A stretch of 54,724 nt of DNA from Streptomyces canus (lineage in GTDB: Bacteria > Actinomycetota > Actinomycetes > Streptomycetales > Streptomycetaceae), in the NCBI RefSeq assembly GCF_001514145.1, contig NZ_KQ948672.1, positions 195,701 to 250,424 of the forward strand. Reading direction: 5' to 3'. The position numbers and the translations under genes were made by a program. Every line of letters begins with the position of its first letter. Within the stretch, counting starts at the first letter, position 1. Positions 40,829 to 49,319 of the stretch are shown piece by piece. The notes under the pieces were generated by a model. The model was not told the DNA's origin. It saw only the letters and a list, made by a program, of their open reading frames with translations, and did no database searches.

Positions 40829-41845
40829 TCAGGAACCGGCGCGAGGCGCGGCGGTGCTTCGCCGTACGACGAGTTCCGGCGTGATCTTCCGCCGTTCCGC
40901 CCGCTCCCCGCCCAGCATCCGCACCAGCTGCTCGATGGCGGTCCTGCCGAGGTGGGCGAAGTCCTGCCGGACCGTGGTCAGAGCGGGGACCAGGTATCCG
41001 GCGCCCTTCATGTCGTCGAAGCCGACGAGGGAGACGTCCTGCGGCACCTTCACGCCCCGCTCGGCGAAGGCGGCCAGCGCTCCCATCGCCATCTGGTCGT
41101 TCCCGGCGAAGACGGCGGTGGGCGGGCCGGTGTCGGCGTCGCAGAGTTCGTGGGCCAGGCGGAATCCGCTTTCCGCGCTGAAGTCGCCTTCCAGCAGGGC
41201 TCCTTGGGCTTCCGCCGCGGTGAGTTCGGCCTGCCAGCCGTCGACGCGTGCCCGGGCGTCGAAGGTGCGCAGCGCACCGGTCAGGTGGGCGATGTCCCGG
41301 TGCCCGAGGCCGAGGAGATGGCGAACGGCGAGCCGGGCGCCCAGTTCCTGGTCGACCTCGACGAAACCCAGACCGGGGTTGGGTGCGCTGCCGGACATCA
41401 CCACGGTGACGGGCACCCCGAAGGACAGGCCGGACAACGCCTCCACGACGACGGGCCGGTCCGCCACGACCGCGATCGCCTCCACCGACTGGTCGGTGAG
41501 CCGTCGCAGCGTCTCCATGAGGTCGGCGGAGGTGCTCTCACCCTGTCTGCTGGCCAGGCTCACCCAGTAACCGGCCTGCTTGGCTGCCGTCTCGACGCCC
41601 AGGAGGATACGCGGCAGCTCGAACAGTTCCGACCCGACGATCACCACGCCGATCGTCGAGGAACGCCGGCTCTTGAGGGCCCTGGCGACGCTGTTGCGGC
41701 GGTAGCCCAGCTTCTGGATCGCGGCCTCGACCCGGGTGCGGGTCTCCGGACGGACCGAAGGATGGCCGTTGATGACACGGGAGACGGTGATGTGCGAGAC
41801 GCCGGCCTCCCGGGCCACGTCCATCATGCCTGGCGGCCGGTCCAT
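40829..41845 (-). CDS. LacI-family transcriptional regulator
   Basis: 338 residues. The HTH is MMDVAREAGVSHITVSRVINGHPSVRPETRTRVEAAIQKLGYRRN; the effector domain ends with SLVGFDDMKGAGYLVPALTTVRQD. It heads a two-gene unit with the aldo/keto reductase. It is the best candidate for the protein that binds the palindrome between GH1 and GH43. No copy of that palindrome is seen before its own start, only a CTTTAACCCC half-site. Confidence 0.92.
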   Translation of the reverse strand: MDRPPGMMDVAREAGVSHITVSRVINGHPSVRPETRTRVEAAIQKLGYRRNSVARALKSRRSSTIGVVIVGSELFELPRILLGVETAAKQAGYWVSLASRQGESTSADLMETLRRLTDQSVEAIAVVADRPVVVEALSGLSFGVPVTVVMSGSAPNPGLGFVEVDQELGARLAVRHLLGLGHRDIAHLTGALRTFDARARVDGWQAELTAAEAQGALLEGDFSAESGFRLAHELCDADTGPPTAVFAGNDQMAMGALAAFAERGVKVPQDVSLVGFDDMKGAGYLVPALTTVRQDFAHLGRTAIEQLVRMLGGERAERRKITPELVVRRSTAAPRAGS

Positions 41846-41959
41846 GTCACTCGTCCTCTGCCTTTAACCCCAGCAGGCCTCGCGCCCACCGCAGATCCTG
41901 TCACAGGCCCTGAGAGTCACCTGGTCCGCGGCCGCCCGGCCCGGCACGGCAGCTGCGTG

Positions 41960-43612
41960 TCAGGCCGCGTACTGCGGTGTCCACTGAGTCGTCGCGATCG
42001 CTTCGCGCAACTCGGCCTCCGTGGCCTCGGGGGCCACGCCGTCCTCCACCGCCGCCTTGGCCACGGCCAGCGCGATCTCGCGGGCAGCGTCCCGCATGCT
42101 GGCCAGGGGAGGCAGCAGCGGGGTCGCCCCGTCGGCGCCCGCCTGTACGGCGCACTCCCCCACGGCCCGGGCCGCCGCCACCATCATGCGGTCGGTCACG
42201 CGGGTGGCCCGGCAGGCGGTGACCGCCAGGCCGACGGCGGGGAAGACGTAGACGTTGTTGGCCTGCGCGACCGGCACCTCGCGCCCGTCCAGCGTCAGCG
42301 GCGGGAAGGGCGAGCCGGCCGCGATCAGGGCCCTGCCGTCGGTCCAGCGGGCGAGGTCGGCGGGCTCGGCCTCGGCATTCGAGGTCGGGTTGGACAGCGG
42401 CAGGATCACCGGCCGGTCACAGGCGTCGGCCATCGTCCGCACGATCTCCTCGGTGAACGCGCCGTGCGCCGTGGAGAGCCCGATCAGCACCGTCGGCTTC
42501 ACCTCGCCGACCACCCGCGCCAGATCGCGCGCCTCCCACTGGCGTACCTCCGCATCATCGCGTGCGTACACCCGCTGCTCGGGGGTGAGGTCGGTGCGGG
42601 AGCCCACCAGCAGGCCGTCGATGTCGACGAACCAGAAACGGTCGGCGGCCTGCTGTTCGGAGAGGCCTTCCTCCACGATCGCGGTACGGATCATGTCGGC
42701 GACCCCGATCGCCGCCGAACCGGCGCCCAGGACCACGATGCGGTGGTCGGTCAGGGACGTTCCGGCGATCTTCGTGGCGGTGGACAGCGCGCCCAGCGCC
42801 ACGGCCGCGGTGCCCTGGATGTCGTCGTTGAAGGTCAGCAGCCGGTCCTGGTAGCGGCTCAGGATCGGACGGGCGTGCGCGGTGGCGAAGTCCTCCCACT
42901 GCAGGAGGGTGCCGGGGAGTTCGGCCTCCACGGCGGACACGAATGCCTCGATCATCTCGTCGTAGGCGTCCCCGGTGACGCGGTGCCGCCTGCGGCCCAG
43001 GTAGTGCTCGCCGGCCAGCAGCTGCTCGTTGTCGGTGCCGGCGTCGAGGAGGACCGGGAGGGTGCGCGCCGGATGAATGCCCCCGATGGCGGTGTACAGG
43101 CTGAGCTTGCCGATCGGGATGCCCATGCCGCCGACGCCCTGGTCGCCCAGGCCCAGGATGCGCTGACCGTCGGTGACGACGATGACGTCGACCTCGCCGC
43201 CGGGCCGGTTGCGCAGGATCTCCCGGAAGCGGTGGCGGTCCTCGTACGTCAGGAACAGACCGCGCGGCCTGCGGTAGATCTCACTGAAGCGCCGGCACGC
43301 CTCGCCGACCGTCGGCGTGTAGACGACCGGCAGCATCTCCTCCAGATGCCGGGTGAGCAGGCTGTAGAACAGCACCTCGTTGGTGTCCTGGAGCTGGCGC
43401 AGGTAGATGTGCCGGTTGAGCGGCTTGTCGTACCCCAGGAACGCCTCGTACGCCCGGTCCGCCTGCTCATCAAGCGTTTCCGTCGCCGGTGGCAGCAGCC
43501 CGTCGAGACCGAGTTCGGCACGTTCCTCGGAGCTGAACGCGGTGCCCTTGTTGAGCAGCGGGTCGGCGAGCAGGGCCGCTCCTTGGGGACGGGCGGGGTT
43601 GTGCGTTGTCAT
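41960..43612 (-). CDS. NAD-type malic enzyme
   Basis: 550 residues, the length of the large SfcA/MaeA class. It has YTPTVGEACRRFSEIYRRPRGLFLTY (malate site with catalytic Tyr), VTDGQRILGLGDQGVGGMGIPIGKL with the conserved Lys, the metal-binding FNDDIQGTAAV and the NAD-binding VLGAGSAAIGVADMI. It converts malate to pyruvate plus CO2 and reduced nucleotide. GAGGAA lies before the ATG. It is 125 bp downstream of the amidohydrolase and may or may not share its transcript. Confidence 0.95.
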   Translation of the reverse strand: MTTHNPARPQGAALLADPLLNKGTAFSSEERAELGLDGLLPPATETLDEQADRAYEAFLGYDKPLNRHIYLRQLQDTNEVLFYSLLTRHLEEMLPVVYTPTVGEACRRFSEIYRRPRGLFLTYEDRHRFREILRNRPGGEVDVIVVTDGQRILGLGDQGVGGMGIPIGKLSLYTAIGGIHPARTLPVLLDAGTDNEQLLAGEHYLGRRRHRVTGDAYDEMIEAFVSAVEAELPGTLLQWEDFATAHARPILSRYQDRLLTFNDDIQGTAAVALGALSTATKIAGTSLTDHRIVVLGAGSAAIGVADMIRTAIVEEGLSEQQAADRFWFVDIDGLLVGSRTDLTPEQRVYARDDAEVRQWEARDLARVVGEVKPTVLIGLSTAHGAFTEEIVRTMADACDRPVILPLSNPTSNAEAEPADLARWTDGRALIAAGSPFPPLTLDGREVPVAQANNVYVFPAVGLAVTACRATRVTDRMMVAAARAVGECAVQAGADGATPLLPPLASMRDAAREIALAVAKAAVEDGVAPEATEAELREAIATTQWTPQYAA

Positions 43613-43737
43613 GGCGTTCCTCAGGTCGAGGGGCTTCAGGGGCGGGGGGTGCTGCGGAGTTTGAGCGCCCCATTCCGCTTTCCCCGTCCCCGGACATCGA
43701 AATCACCTGAGGGTCGGCCGAGCCGGCACACATCGGC

Positions 43738-45390
43738 TCAGGCGTCCCGCGCCGCGTGAACTCGCTGCCCGTCGACAAAGGTCTCCAGGACCCGGGTGGC
43801 GGCGATCTCCTCGGGCGGCCCCGCGAACGGATCGCGGTCGAGGACGACGAGATCGGCCGACTTGCCCACGGTGATGCTGCCGGCGATGTCGTCGAGGTGG
43901 TTCACATAGGCGCTGCCCGCCGTGTAGGCGGCGAGGGCGGTGCCCAGGTCGAGGCGCTGCTCCGGAAGGAACTCGGGGGTGCCCCCGGGGGCGCCGGGGG
44001 CGATCCGGTTGACGGCGACATGGATGGCCTGGAAGGGGTCGGGGCTGCTGACCGGCCAGTCGCTGCCGGCGGCCAGGGTCGCGCCTGCGCGCAGCAGATC
44101 GCCGAACGGATACTGTCGTGTGCCGCGTTCCGCGCCGAGGAAGGGCAGGGTCAGTTCGTCCATCTGCGGTTCGTGGGCGGCCCACAGCATCTGGAGGTTG
44201 GCGCTCGCGCCCAGGGCGCGGAACCGGGGGATGTCATGCGGGTGTACGACCTGCAGATGTGCGAGGTGGTGCCGTGTGCCGCGCCACCCGTTGGCCGCGC
44301 GGGCGGACTCCACGGCGCCGAGGGCCTCACGCACCGCGCGGTCGCCGAGCGCGTGGAAGTGGACCTGGAAACCGGACGCGTCGAGTTCGGTGACGTACTT
44401 CCTCAGCTCGCCCGGCTCGACGAAGCTGATGCCGCTGTTGTCCGAGGAGCAGCCGCAGCCGGTCAGATACGGGTCGAGCATCGCGGCGGTGTGGTTCTCC
44501 GCGATGCCGTCCTGCATGACCTTCACGGTGGTGGCACGGAACCGGCCGCGGTTCAACTCCTCGCGTCGGGCGACGAGTTCTGGGATCTGCTCGGCGCCCC
44601 GCTCACGGTCCCACCACAGGGCGCCGACCACGCGGGCGGTGAGCAGTCCCCGGTCGAGGGCCGCGTGGTAGGAGGGCGCCGGGTCGGTCATGTTGGCGTA
44701 CGCGCCGACGATGGCGTCCTGCCAGGCGGTGACGCCGTACGAGTGCAGCACGGCCTGGGCCCGCAGCAGGGCCGCGAGTTGCTCCTGCGGCGTGGGATCC
44801 GGAACCAGCCTTCCCACGAGGTGGACCGCGCCCTCCTGGAGCATGCCGGTGGGGTTGCCGTCGCCGTCGCGTTCGATCCGGCCGTCGACCGGGTCCGGGG
44901 TACCGGAGTCGATGCCCGCGCGCTCCAGGGCCCGGCTGTTGACCCAGGCGCCGTGGTGGTCACGGTTGGGCAGGAAGACGGGTCGGTCCGGGACGATCGC
45001 GTCGAGGGCGACGGCGGTGGGAGCGCCACCGGGGAACGCCTCCAGGGACCAGCCGCCGCCGGTGATCCACTCGGCGTCCGGGTGCTGATCGGCGTACGCC
45101 TTGATCCTGCGCAGGTACTCGGCCGGGTCGACGGTGTCGGCGAGGTGGCACAGGCCGAGTTCGAGGCCCGCGCCCTGCGGGTGGACGTGGGCGTCCTGGA
45201 AGCCGGGGAGCAGCAACTTCCCGGCCAGGTCGACGACTTCGGTGCGCGGGCCGATCAGCTCGCGCACCTCGTCGTGGCCGACGGCGGCGATCCGCCCGTC
45301 GCGCACGGCCACGGCGGTGGCGCGGCTGCGGGCGGGATCGACGGTGTACACGGGACCGCCGGTGAGGACGAGGTCCGCGGTGTGTGACAT
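43738..45390 (-). CDS. YtcJ-like metal-dependent amidohydrolase
   Basis: 550 residues. The N-terminal beta domain is followed by the TIM barrel with PGFQDAHVHPQGAG (first metal His pair), later His ligands in FQVHFHALGDRAV and LAHLQVVHPHD, and ASDWPVSSPDPFQAI with the catalytic Asp. This is the Amidohydro_3 / YtcJ family, often annotated as exoenzyme regulatory AepA-like or formamidase-like. It is probably cytoplasmic. It lies 21 bp downstream of an APC permease, so the permease likely imports its amide or amine substrate (inference). Confidence 0.9.
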   Translation of the reverse strand: MSHTADLVLTGGPVYTVDPARSRATAVAVRDGRIAAVGHDEVRELIGPRTEVVDLAGKLLLPGFQDAHVHPQGAGLELGLCHLADTVDPAEYLRRIKAYADQHPDAEWITGGGWSLEAFPGGAPTAVALDAIVPDRPVFLPNRDHHGAWVNSRALERAGIDSGTPDPVDGRIERDGDGNPTGMLQEGAVHLVGRLVPDPTPQEQLAALLRAQAVLHSYGVTAWQDAIVGAYANMTDPAPSYHAALDRGLLTARVVGALWWDRERGAEQIPELVARREELNRGRFRATTVKVMQDGIAENHTAAMLDPYLTGCGCSSDNSGISFVEPGELRKYVTELDASGFQVHFHALGDRAVREALGAVESARAANGWRGTRHHLAHLQVVHPHDIPRFRALGASANLQMLWAAHEPQMDELTLPFLGAERGTRQYPFGDLLRAGATLAAGSDWPVSSPDPFQAIHVAVNRIAPGAPGGTPEFLPEQRLDLGTALAAYTAGSAYVNHLDDIAGSITVGKSADLVVLDRDPFAGPPEEIAATRVLETFVDGQRVHAARDA

Positions 45391-45411
45391 GTGAGTGAGC
45401 TCCAGAGAAGG

Positions 45412-46917
45412 TCAGACCGCCGTACGGTCCATCGGCAGGGTCAGGGACTCGGCGTCGGTGCCGCGCCCCGTCGTGAAGTACGGCGAGTGCCTCACGTACT
45501 TGGCGACGGCGGCCATGCCGAGGCCGGCGAGGATGATCGCGGCGGGCAGCGAGAACATGAACCAGCCGTTGTCCGGGCTGAGTTCGAAGTGGTCGCTCAT
45601 GGTCAGGTACGAGTATCCGAGGTAGCCGCCGAGGCCGAGCAGGATCAGGCCGGACACGGCGGGCACACCGATGGCGAGCAGCGCCTCCCGTGCTCCCTCG
45701 TGCCGCGCGGAGCGGAAGCGCACGGCGCAGGCCACCGCGGTGAGGCCGTAGTAGAGGGCGACGATCAGACCGATGGCGTTGACGGCGGCCAGCAGCATGT
45801 CGCTCAGCTTGGGGATCGCGACGGCGAGCACGGCGATCACTCCGGCGATGGACATCACGACGACCGTGCCGGCGGCGGGGGTGCCGTAGCGCGGGTGGAT
45901 CCGGGTCCACACCGGCCCCATCGTCCGGTCACGGCTCATGGCGAACAGGCCGCGCGCCGTGGGGATCAGAGTGGCCTGCACGGAGGCGACGGCGGAGAAC
46001 ATCAGCGCGATCAGGGGCAGGGTGGCCCAGGGTTCGGCGGCCAGTTTCTCGCCGAGGTACGGGAGGGCCTGGGGGCCGTTCCTGACGAGTTCTGCCAGGC
46101 TCATCTCCCGCTGGAAGGCGACCGAGGCGAAGAGGAACAGACCGAGCATGGCGAAGAGGGCGATGAGGCCGCCGCGGGCCGCGTCGCCCGGGCTCTTCGT
46201 CTCCTCGTTGACGCTGAAGGCGGCGTCCCAGCCCCAGAAGAAGAAGACCGCGAGCACCATGCCCTGGGCGAAGGTGGTGCCGCTGGAGATCTCGAAGGGG
46301 TTGAACCAGGACAGCGACACGGCGTGGTCGCCGGTGACCAGGGCCCAGCCGCAGAAGGCCAGCAGCACGGCGTACTCGAAGATCAGCAGGGCGAACTGGA
46401 AGCGGGTGGCGGACCGCACCCCGGTGACGGCCAGGGCGGTGAGGCCGAGGAGGATCACCAGCCCGACGGCCGTGGTGACACCGGTGGACGTGGGGTCGAG
46501 GGTGATGCCGGCGAGGCTGTGCAGTCCGGCCTTGTTGGCGAAGGCCAGCACGACCGAGCCCATGATCGCGCTGGTGTAGGCGCAGAAGATGACCGAGCCG
46601 ACCAGGGTGACCCAGCCGGTCAGGAAGCCGGGCCAGGGGCCGAGGGCCCTGCCGACCCAGACGTAGCCGTTGCCGCAGTTCGGCTCCGAGCGGTTCAGGC
46701 GGGCGTAGGCGGTGGCGATACCGAGGACCGGCAGGAAGGCCAGCAGCAGCAGCGCCGGGGCCTGGAGGCCCACGATGGTCGCGATCGCGCCCATGCCGAT
46801 GGCGATGCTGGTGGTGGCCGCGGTGCTGGACGCGGCGATGGCCACGCCGTCGACGACGCCGAGGGAACGGCGCAGGGCCGAGCCCGGCGCGGAGGGCGGG
46901 GGCGGTGCTGATGACAT
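45412..46917 (-). CDS. APC-family amino acid/amine permease
   Basis: 501 residues with about twelve hydrophobic helices. The N-terminal GVVDGVAIAASSTAATTSIAIGMGAI and later LNRSEPNCGNGYVWVGRALGPWPGFLTGW match the APC superfamily, in which helices 1 and 6 are broken by Gly-rich turns. FFFWGWDAAFSVNEETKSPGDAARGG is another typical stretch. ATG at 46917 is chosen with GAGGAGC upstream. It begins a unit with the amidohydrolase and is divergent from a TetR regulator. Substrate unknown. Confidence 0.9.
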   Translation of the reverse strand: MSSAPPPPSAPGSALRRSLGVVDGVAIAASSTAATTSIAIGMGAIATIVGLQAPALLLLAFLPVLGIATAYARLNRSEPNCGNGYVWVGRALGPWPGFLTGWVTLVGSVIFCAYTSAIMGSVVLAFANKAGLHSLAGITLDPTSTGVTTAVGLVILLGLTALAVTGVRSATRFQFALLIFEYAVLLAFCGWALVTGDHAVSLSWFNPFEISSGTTFAQGMVLAVFFFWGWDAAFSVNEETKSPGDAARGGLIALFAMLGLFLFASVAFQREMSLAELVRNGPQALPYLGEKLAAEPWATLPLIALMFSAVASVQATLIPTARGLFAMSRDRTMGPVWTRIHPRYGTPAAGTVVVMSIAGVIAVLAVAIPKLSDMLLAAVNAIGLIVALYYGLTAVACAVRFRSARHEGAREALLAIGVPAVSGLILLGLGGYLGYSYLTMSDHFELSPDNGWFMFSLPAAIILAGLGMAAVAKYVRHSPYFTTGRGTDAESLTLPMDRTAV

Positions 46918-46993
46918 GAGGGGCTCCTCGGGGACGGGAGACGGGGAAGAGCCGCGCGGTGAGGTGATGGAACAGCCGGTGTCCACATTGGGT

Positions 46994-47008
46994 CAACCCT
47001 GTTGACGT
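46994..47008. promoter_or_regulatory. TetR-type operator between permease and regulator
   Basis: Inverted repeat GTCAAC-CCT-GTTGAC, perfect 6-bp arms, centred in the 143-bp divergent gap between the APC permease and the TetR gene. Confidence 0.6.
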
Positions 47009-47060
47009 AAGGCGGGTGGGGGTCGTTCACTGAGCGTGCCCGGACGAGAGGAACGTGCCC

Positions 47061-47783
47061 ATGTCCAGCCGTGTCCCGCAGGACCGCCGACGCCGGCGGC
47101 CCACCCGCTCCGGAGTCCTGCTGTCCGAGGACCTCATCGTGCAGACGGCCCTGCGGCTGATCGGCGAGCACGGTCCCGAGGCGCTGAGCGTGCGTCGGCT
47201 CGGCGCGGCGCTGGGCTGCGACCCGACCGCCCTCTACCGCTACTTCCACGACACCGACGACCTCGTGCTCGCCATCGCGGACCGGATCATCGGTGACGCG
47301 ATGGCGGGATTCGTCCCCGGGGAGGACTGGGTGGCCTCGCTGCGCGAGATGGCCCTGCGGGTCCGTGCCGGATACCTCGCCCATCCGAGGGCGGCGGCCA
47401 TGGCCGCGCACCGGGTGACCCGGCGCAGGAGCGAGATCCAGGCGGTGGACACGGGGATCGGCCTGCTGCTCTCCGCGGGCTTCGAGCGGGCCGCCGCCGC
47501 GCGCCTGTATCTGGCCTTCATCGACACCGTGCTCAGCCACGCGGCCACCGACGCGGCGTTCCAGGCACTCCCCCGGCAGCAGCGCGAGGCCGACCATCGG
47601 GCGTGGCGGGACGTCTACCAGGACCTGGACCCGGTGGCGTACCCGGCGCTCACCGCGGTACGGCGCGAGTTGCCGGGCATGGCGGACGGCTCGTTCGAGG
47701 AGGCGGTGGACCTGCTGCTGGAGGCGCTGGCAGCCCGTGCACCGGCGCGCCGGGCGTCCACAGGGGGTTCGTCACCCGGATGA
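47061..47783 (+). CDS. TetR-family transcriptional regulator
   Basis: 240 residues. HTH: QTALRLIGEHGPEALSVRRLGAALGCDPTALYRYFHDTDDLVLAI, the classic TetR DNA-binding domain. The C-terminal domain resembles TetR_C_11-type ligand domains. ATG at 47061 with GAGAGGA about 8 nt upstream. It is divergent from the APC permease - amidohydrolase genes and presumably represses them through the GTCAAC dyad. Confidence 0.9.
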   Translation: MSSRVPQDRRRRRPTRSGVLLSEDLIVQTALRLIGEHGPEALSVRRLGAALGCDPTALYRYFHDTDDLVLAIADRIIGDAMAGFVPGEDWVASLREMALRVRAGYLAHPRAAAMAAHRVTRRRSEIQAVDTGIGLLLSAGFERAAAARLYLAFIDTVLSHAATDAAFQALPRQQREADHRAWRDVYQDLDPVAYPALTAVRRELPGMADGSFEEAVDLLLEALAARAPARRASTGGSSPG

Positions 47784-47829
47784 GTTCTTCCGTACGTTCC
47801 GTGGGGCGGCGGTTGACCGGAGGGGCCGG

Positions 47830-48160
47830 ACGGTCACAACGCCAAGATCGCACACACGCCTACGACCTGCGCGCCAAGACGCTGTCGCCCTTCGACCCCG
47901 GGCCTGGCTGGACCTAGATCAACGGCGTGGCCGGAAAGTTCGCCGTCGGCGACACCAACCCCGGCTCCTTCGGCTGCGTCTACCGGGTCGACACCGGCGA
48001 GTTCACGCTCCTGCCCGTCGTCGGCGGCGTCCACTCCACGGCGTCCGATGTCGACCGCCACGAGGGCCGCCCCCGGCCGAACCCTCCGCTCCCCACGCCG
48101 TCCACCACGCCACCCCCTGGGCCGTCCGCCGCGGCTGAACGCGGCCTCGACGCCGTATGA
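47830..48160 (+). pseudogene. Decayed HAF-repeat-like gene fragment with in-frame TAG
   Basis: In one frame, HAYDLRAKTLSPFDPGPGW is interrupted by a TAG at 47915-47917 and continues directly as INGVAGKFAVGDTNPGSF, then GCVYRVDTGEFTLLPVVGG. The alternation of a domain with INGxAGKFAVG and FTLLPxVGG blocks resembles HAF (beta-propeller-like) repeats. The N-terminus and most repeats are missing and the 3' part turns into non-protein-like Pro-rich sequence. Probably a degraded remnant. The rest of 47784-48422 holds only the promoter region of the next gene, with nothing else recognised. Confidence 0.4.
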
Positions 48161-48422
48161 CACCGCGTCAGCTGGTGCTTTCCCGGTCCGCCCCGCTGGA
48201 CGCACTCCCCGCAGATGCCGCTCGACCGAGGAACAAGGGGCGCGAATACGACGTACGGCCCTCCTGCCCACCGCACCCCTCGGACATCTGCGCAGGAGCA
48301 TCACACAGGCTGCACACCGCCTTTCGAAAGCCTCGCTACTTTTGCCTCCGGCTCGATCCTCCGTGCGAACGAGACCGGCCACGGCCACTGGGCCGATGGT
48401 GCAGTCGACTCAGGAAGACCAG

Positions 48423-49280
48423 ATGGACTACTGCTCCTCGTGCCGTCGGCATCTCAACGGCGCCCTGGCATGTCCCGGATGCGGCGCCTACGCCCCGGAC
48501 ATCGCTCCCCCCGCCCACCTCTACGCGACGACGGGCGTGGCGGCAACGGCATGGGACGAAGCACCCACGTGGCACGACACGGGTCTCCACGAGGAGCCCT
48601 CGACCGGGTCCGACCCGGCCGAGGTGCCGTCCGACGACGTGACGGACGCGCCGGTGTCGGCGGAGGGCCGGGCAGCGCGCCGACGTCAGCGGGCCCGCTG
48701 GCGGAAGAACCAGCGCAAGGCGGTGGTCGCGACCGCCGTCGCCCTCGTCGGTGGTGGCCTGACCGTCTCCGCGATGAACCAGCAGTCCAACGTCCGCACC
48801 CAGGCGGCCACGTCGCCGGACAACCGGTCCATGGGCGTGGCGGAGTTGCCGACCTCGGACGACGCGCTCCCGGCGTCGACGCCCGCCAAGGCACAGCAGG
48901 AGTCCACGACCACGCCCTCCAAGTCGGTCGCCTCGCACCGGCGCACGGGCAATGCGGCGTCCACCACGACCCGGTCATCGGTCCACACGGACTCCGCCGC
49001 CACCCCCACGCCCACGGCGACGACCGCCTCGCAGTCGCAGTCGAAGACCGCGCTCTCGACGTCGGTCGCGGCGGGCGCCGGCACCGGCGACACGACGAGC
49101 TCGACCGGCACCACCGCCACGACGACGGAACAGACCCCTTCGTCCACGGCCACGGACACCACGACGACCACGAACACGGGCACGAGCGGCAACAACTCGC
49201 AGACCTCGCAGTCGACTTCCTCGTCCTCTGCCACCGATCCGTCCGGGCTGTGCGTGCTCAACCTGCTCTGCATCAACTGA
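48423..49280 (+). CDS. SCO2400-family zinc-ribbon membrane protein
   Basis: 285 residues. The N-terminus MDYCSSCRRHLNGALACPGCGAYAPDIAP is a CxxC...CxxC zinc ribbon and the hallmark of the SCO2400 family, conserved in Streptomyces with unknown role. A basic stretch (RRRQRARWRKNQRK) precedes one membrane helix (about 102-120). The remaining about 160 residues are a Ser/Thr-rich low-complexity tail, expected outside the cell by the positive-inside rule, that ends in two Cys. The ATG has AGGAAG 5 nt upstream. Monocistronic. Confidence 0.85.
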   Translation: MDYCSSCRRHLNGALACPGCGAYAPDIAPPAHLYATTGVAATAWDEAPTWHDTGLHEEPSTGSDPAEVPSDDVTDAPVSAEGRAARRRQRARWRKNQRKAVVATAVALVGGGLTVSAMNQQSNVRTQAATSPDNRSMGVAELPTSDDALPASTPAKAQQESTTTPSKSVASHRRTGNAASTTTRSSVHTDSAATPTPTATTASQSQSKTALSTSVAAGAGTGDTTSSTGTTATTTEQTPSSTATDTTTTTNTGTSGNNSQTSQSTSSSSATDPSGLCVLNLLCIN

Positions 49281-49319
49281 ACCCCGGACCGGTGCGAGGG
49301 TGTGCTGACGGCTCGTCGG

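Noticed and set aside
45391..46911. 506-codon plus-strand frame opposite the APC permease
   Set aside because: Low-complexity Gly/Glu/Arg product complementary to a clear membrane protein; antisense shadow.
47927..48160. Intact small protein MAGKFAVGDTN...
   Set aside because: The frame continues upstream through an in-frame TAG and there is no ribosome site at the internal GTG, so a decayed gene is more likely.
48952..49250. Ser/Thr codon-rich stretch as a DNA repeat or CRISPR array
   Set aside because: It has irregular ACG/ACC/TCG triplets coding the low-complexity tail of the SCO2400-family protein; there are no equal spacers.
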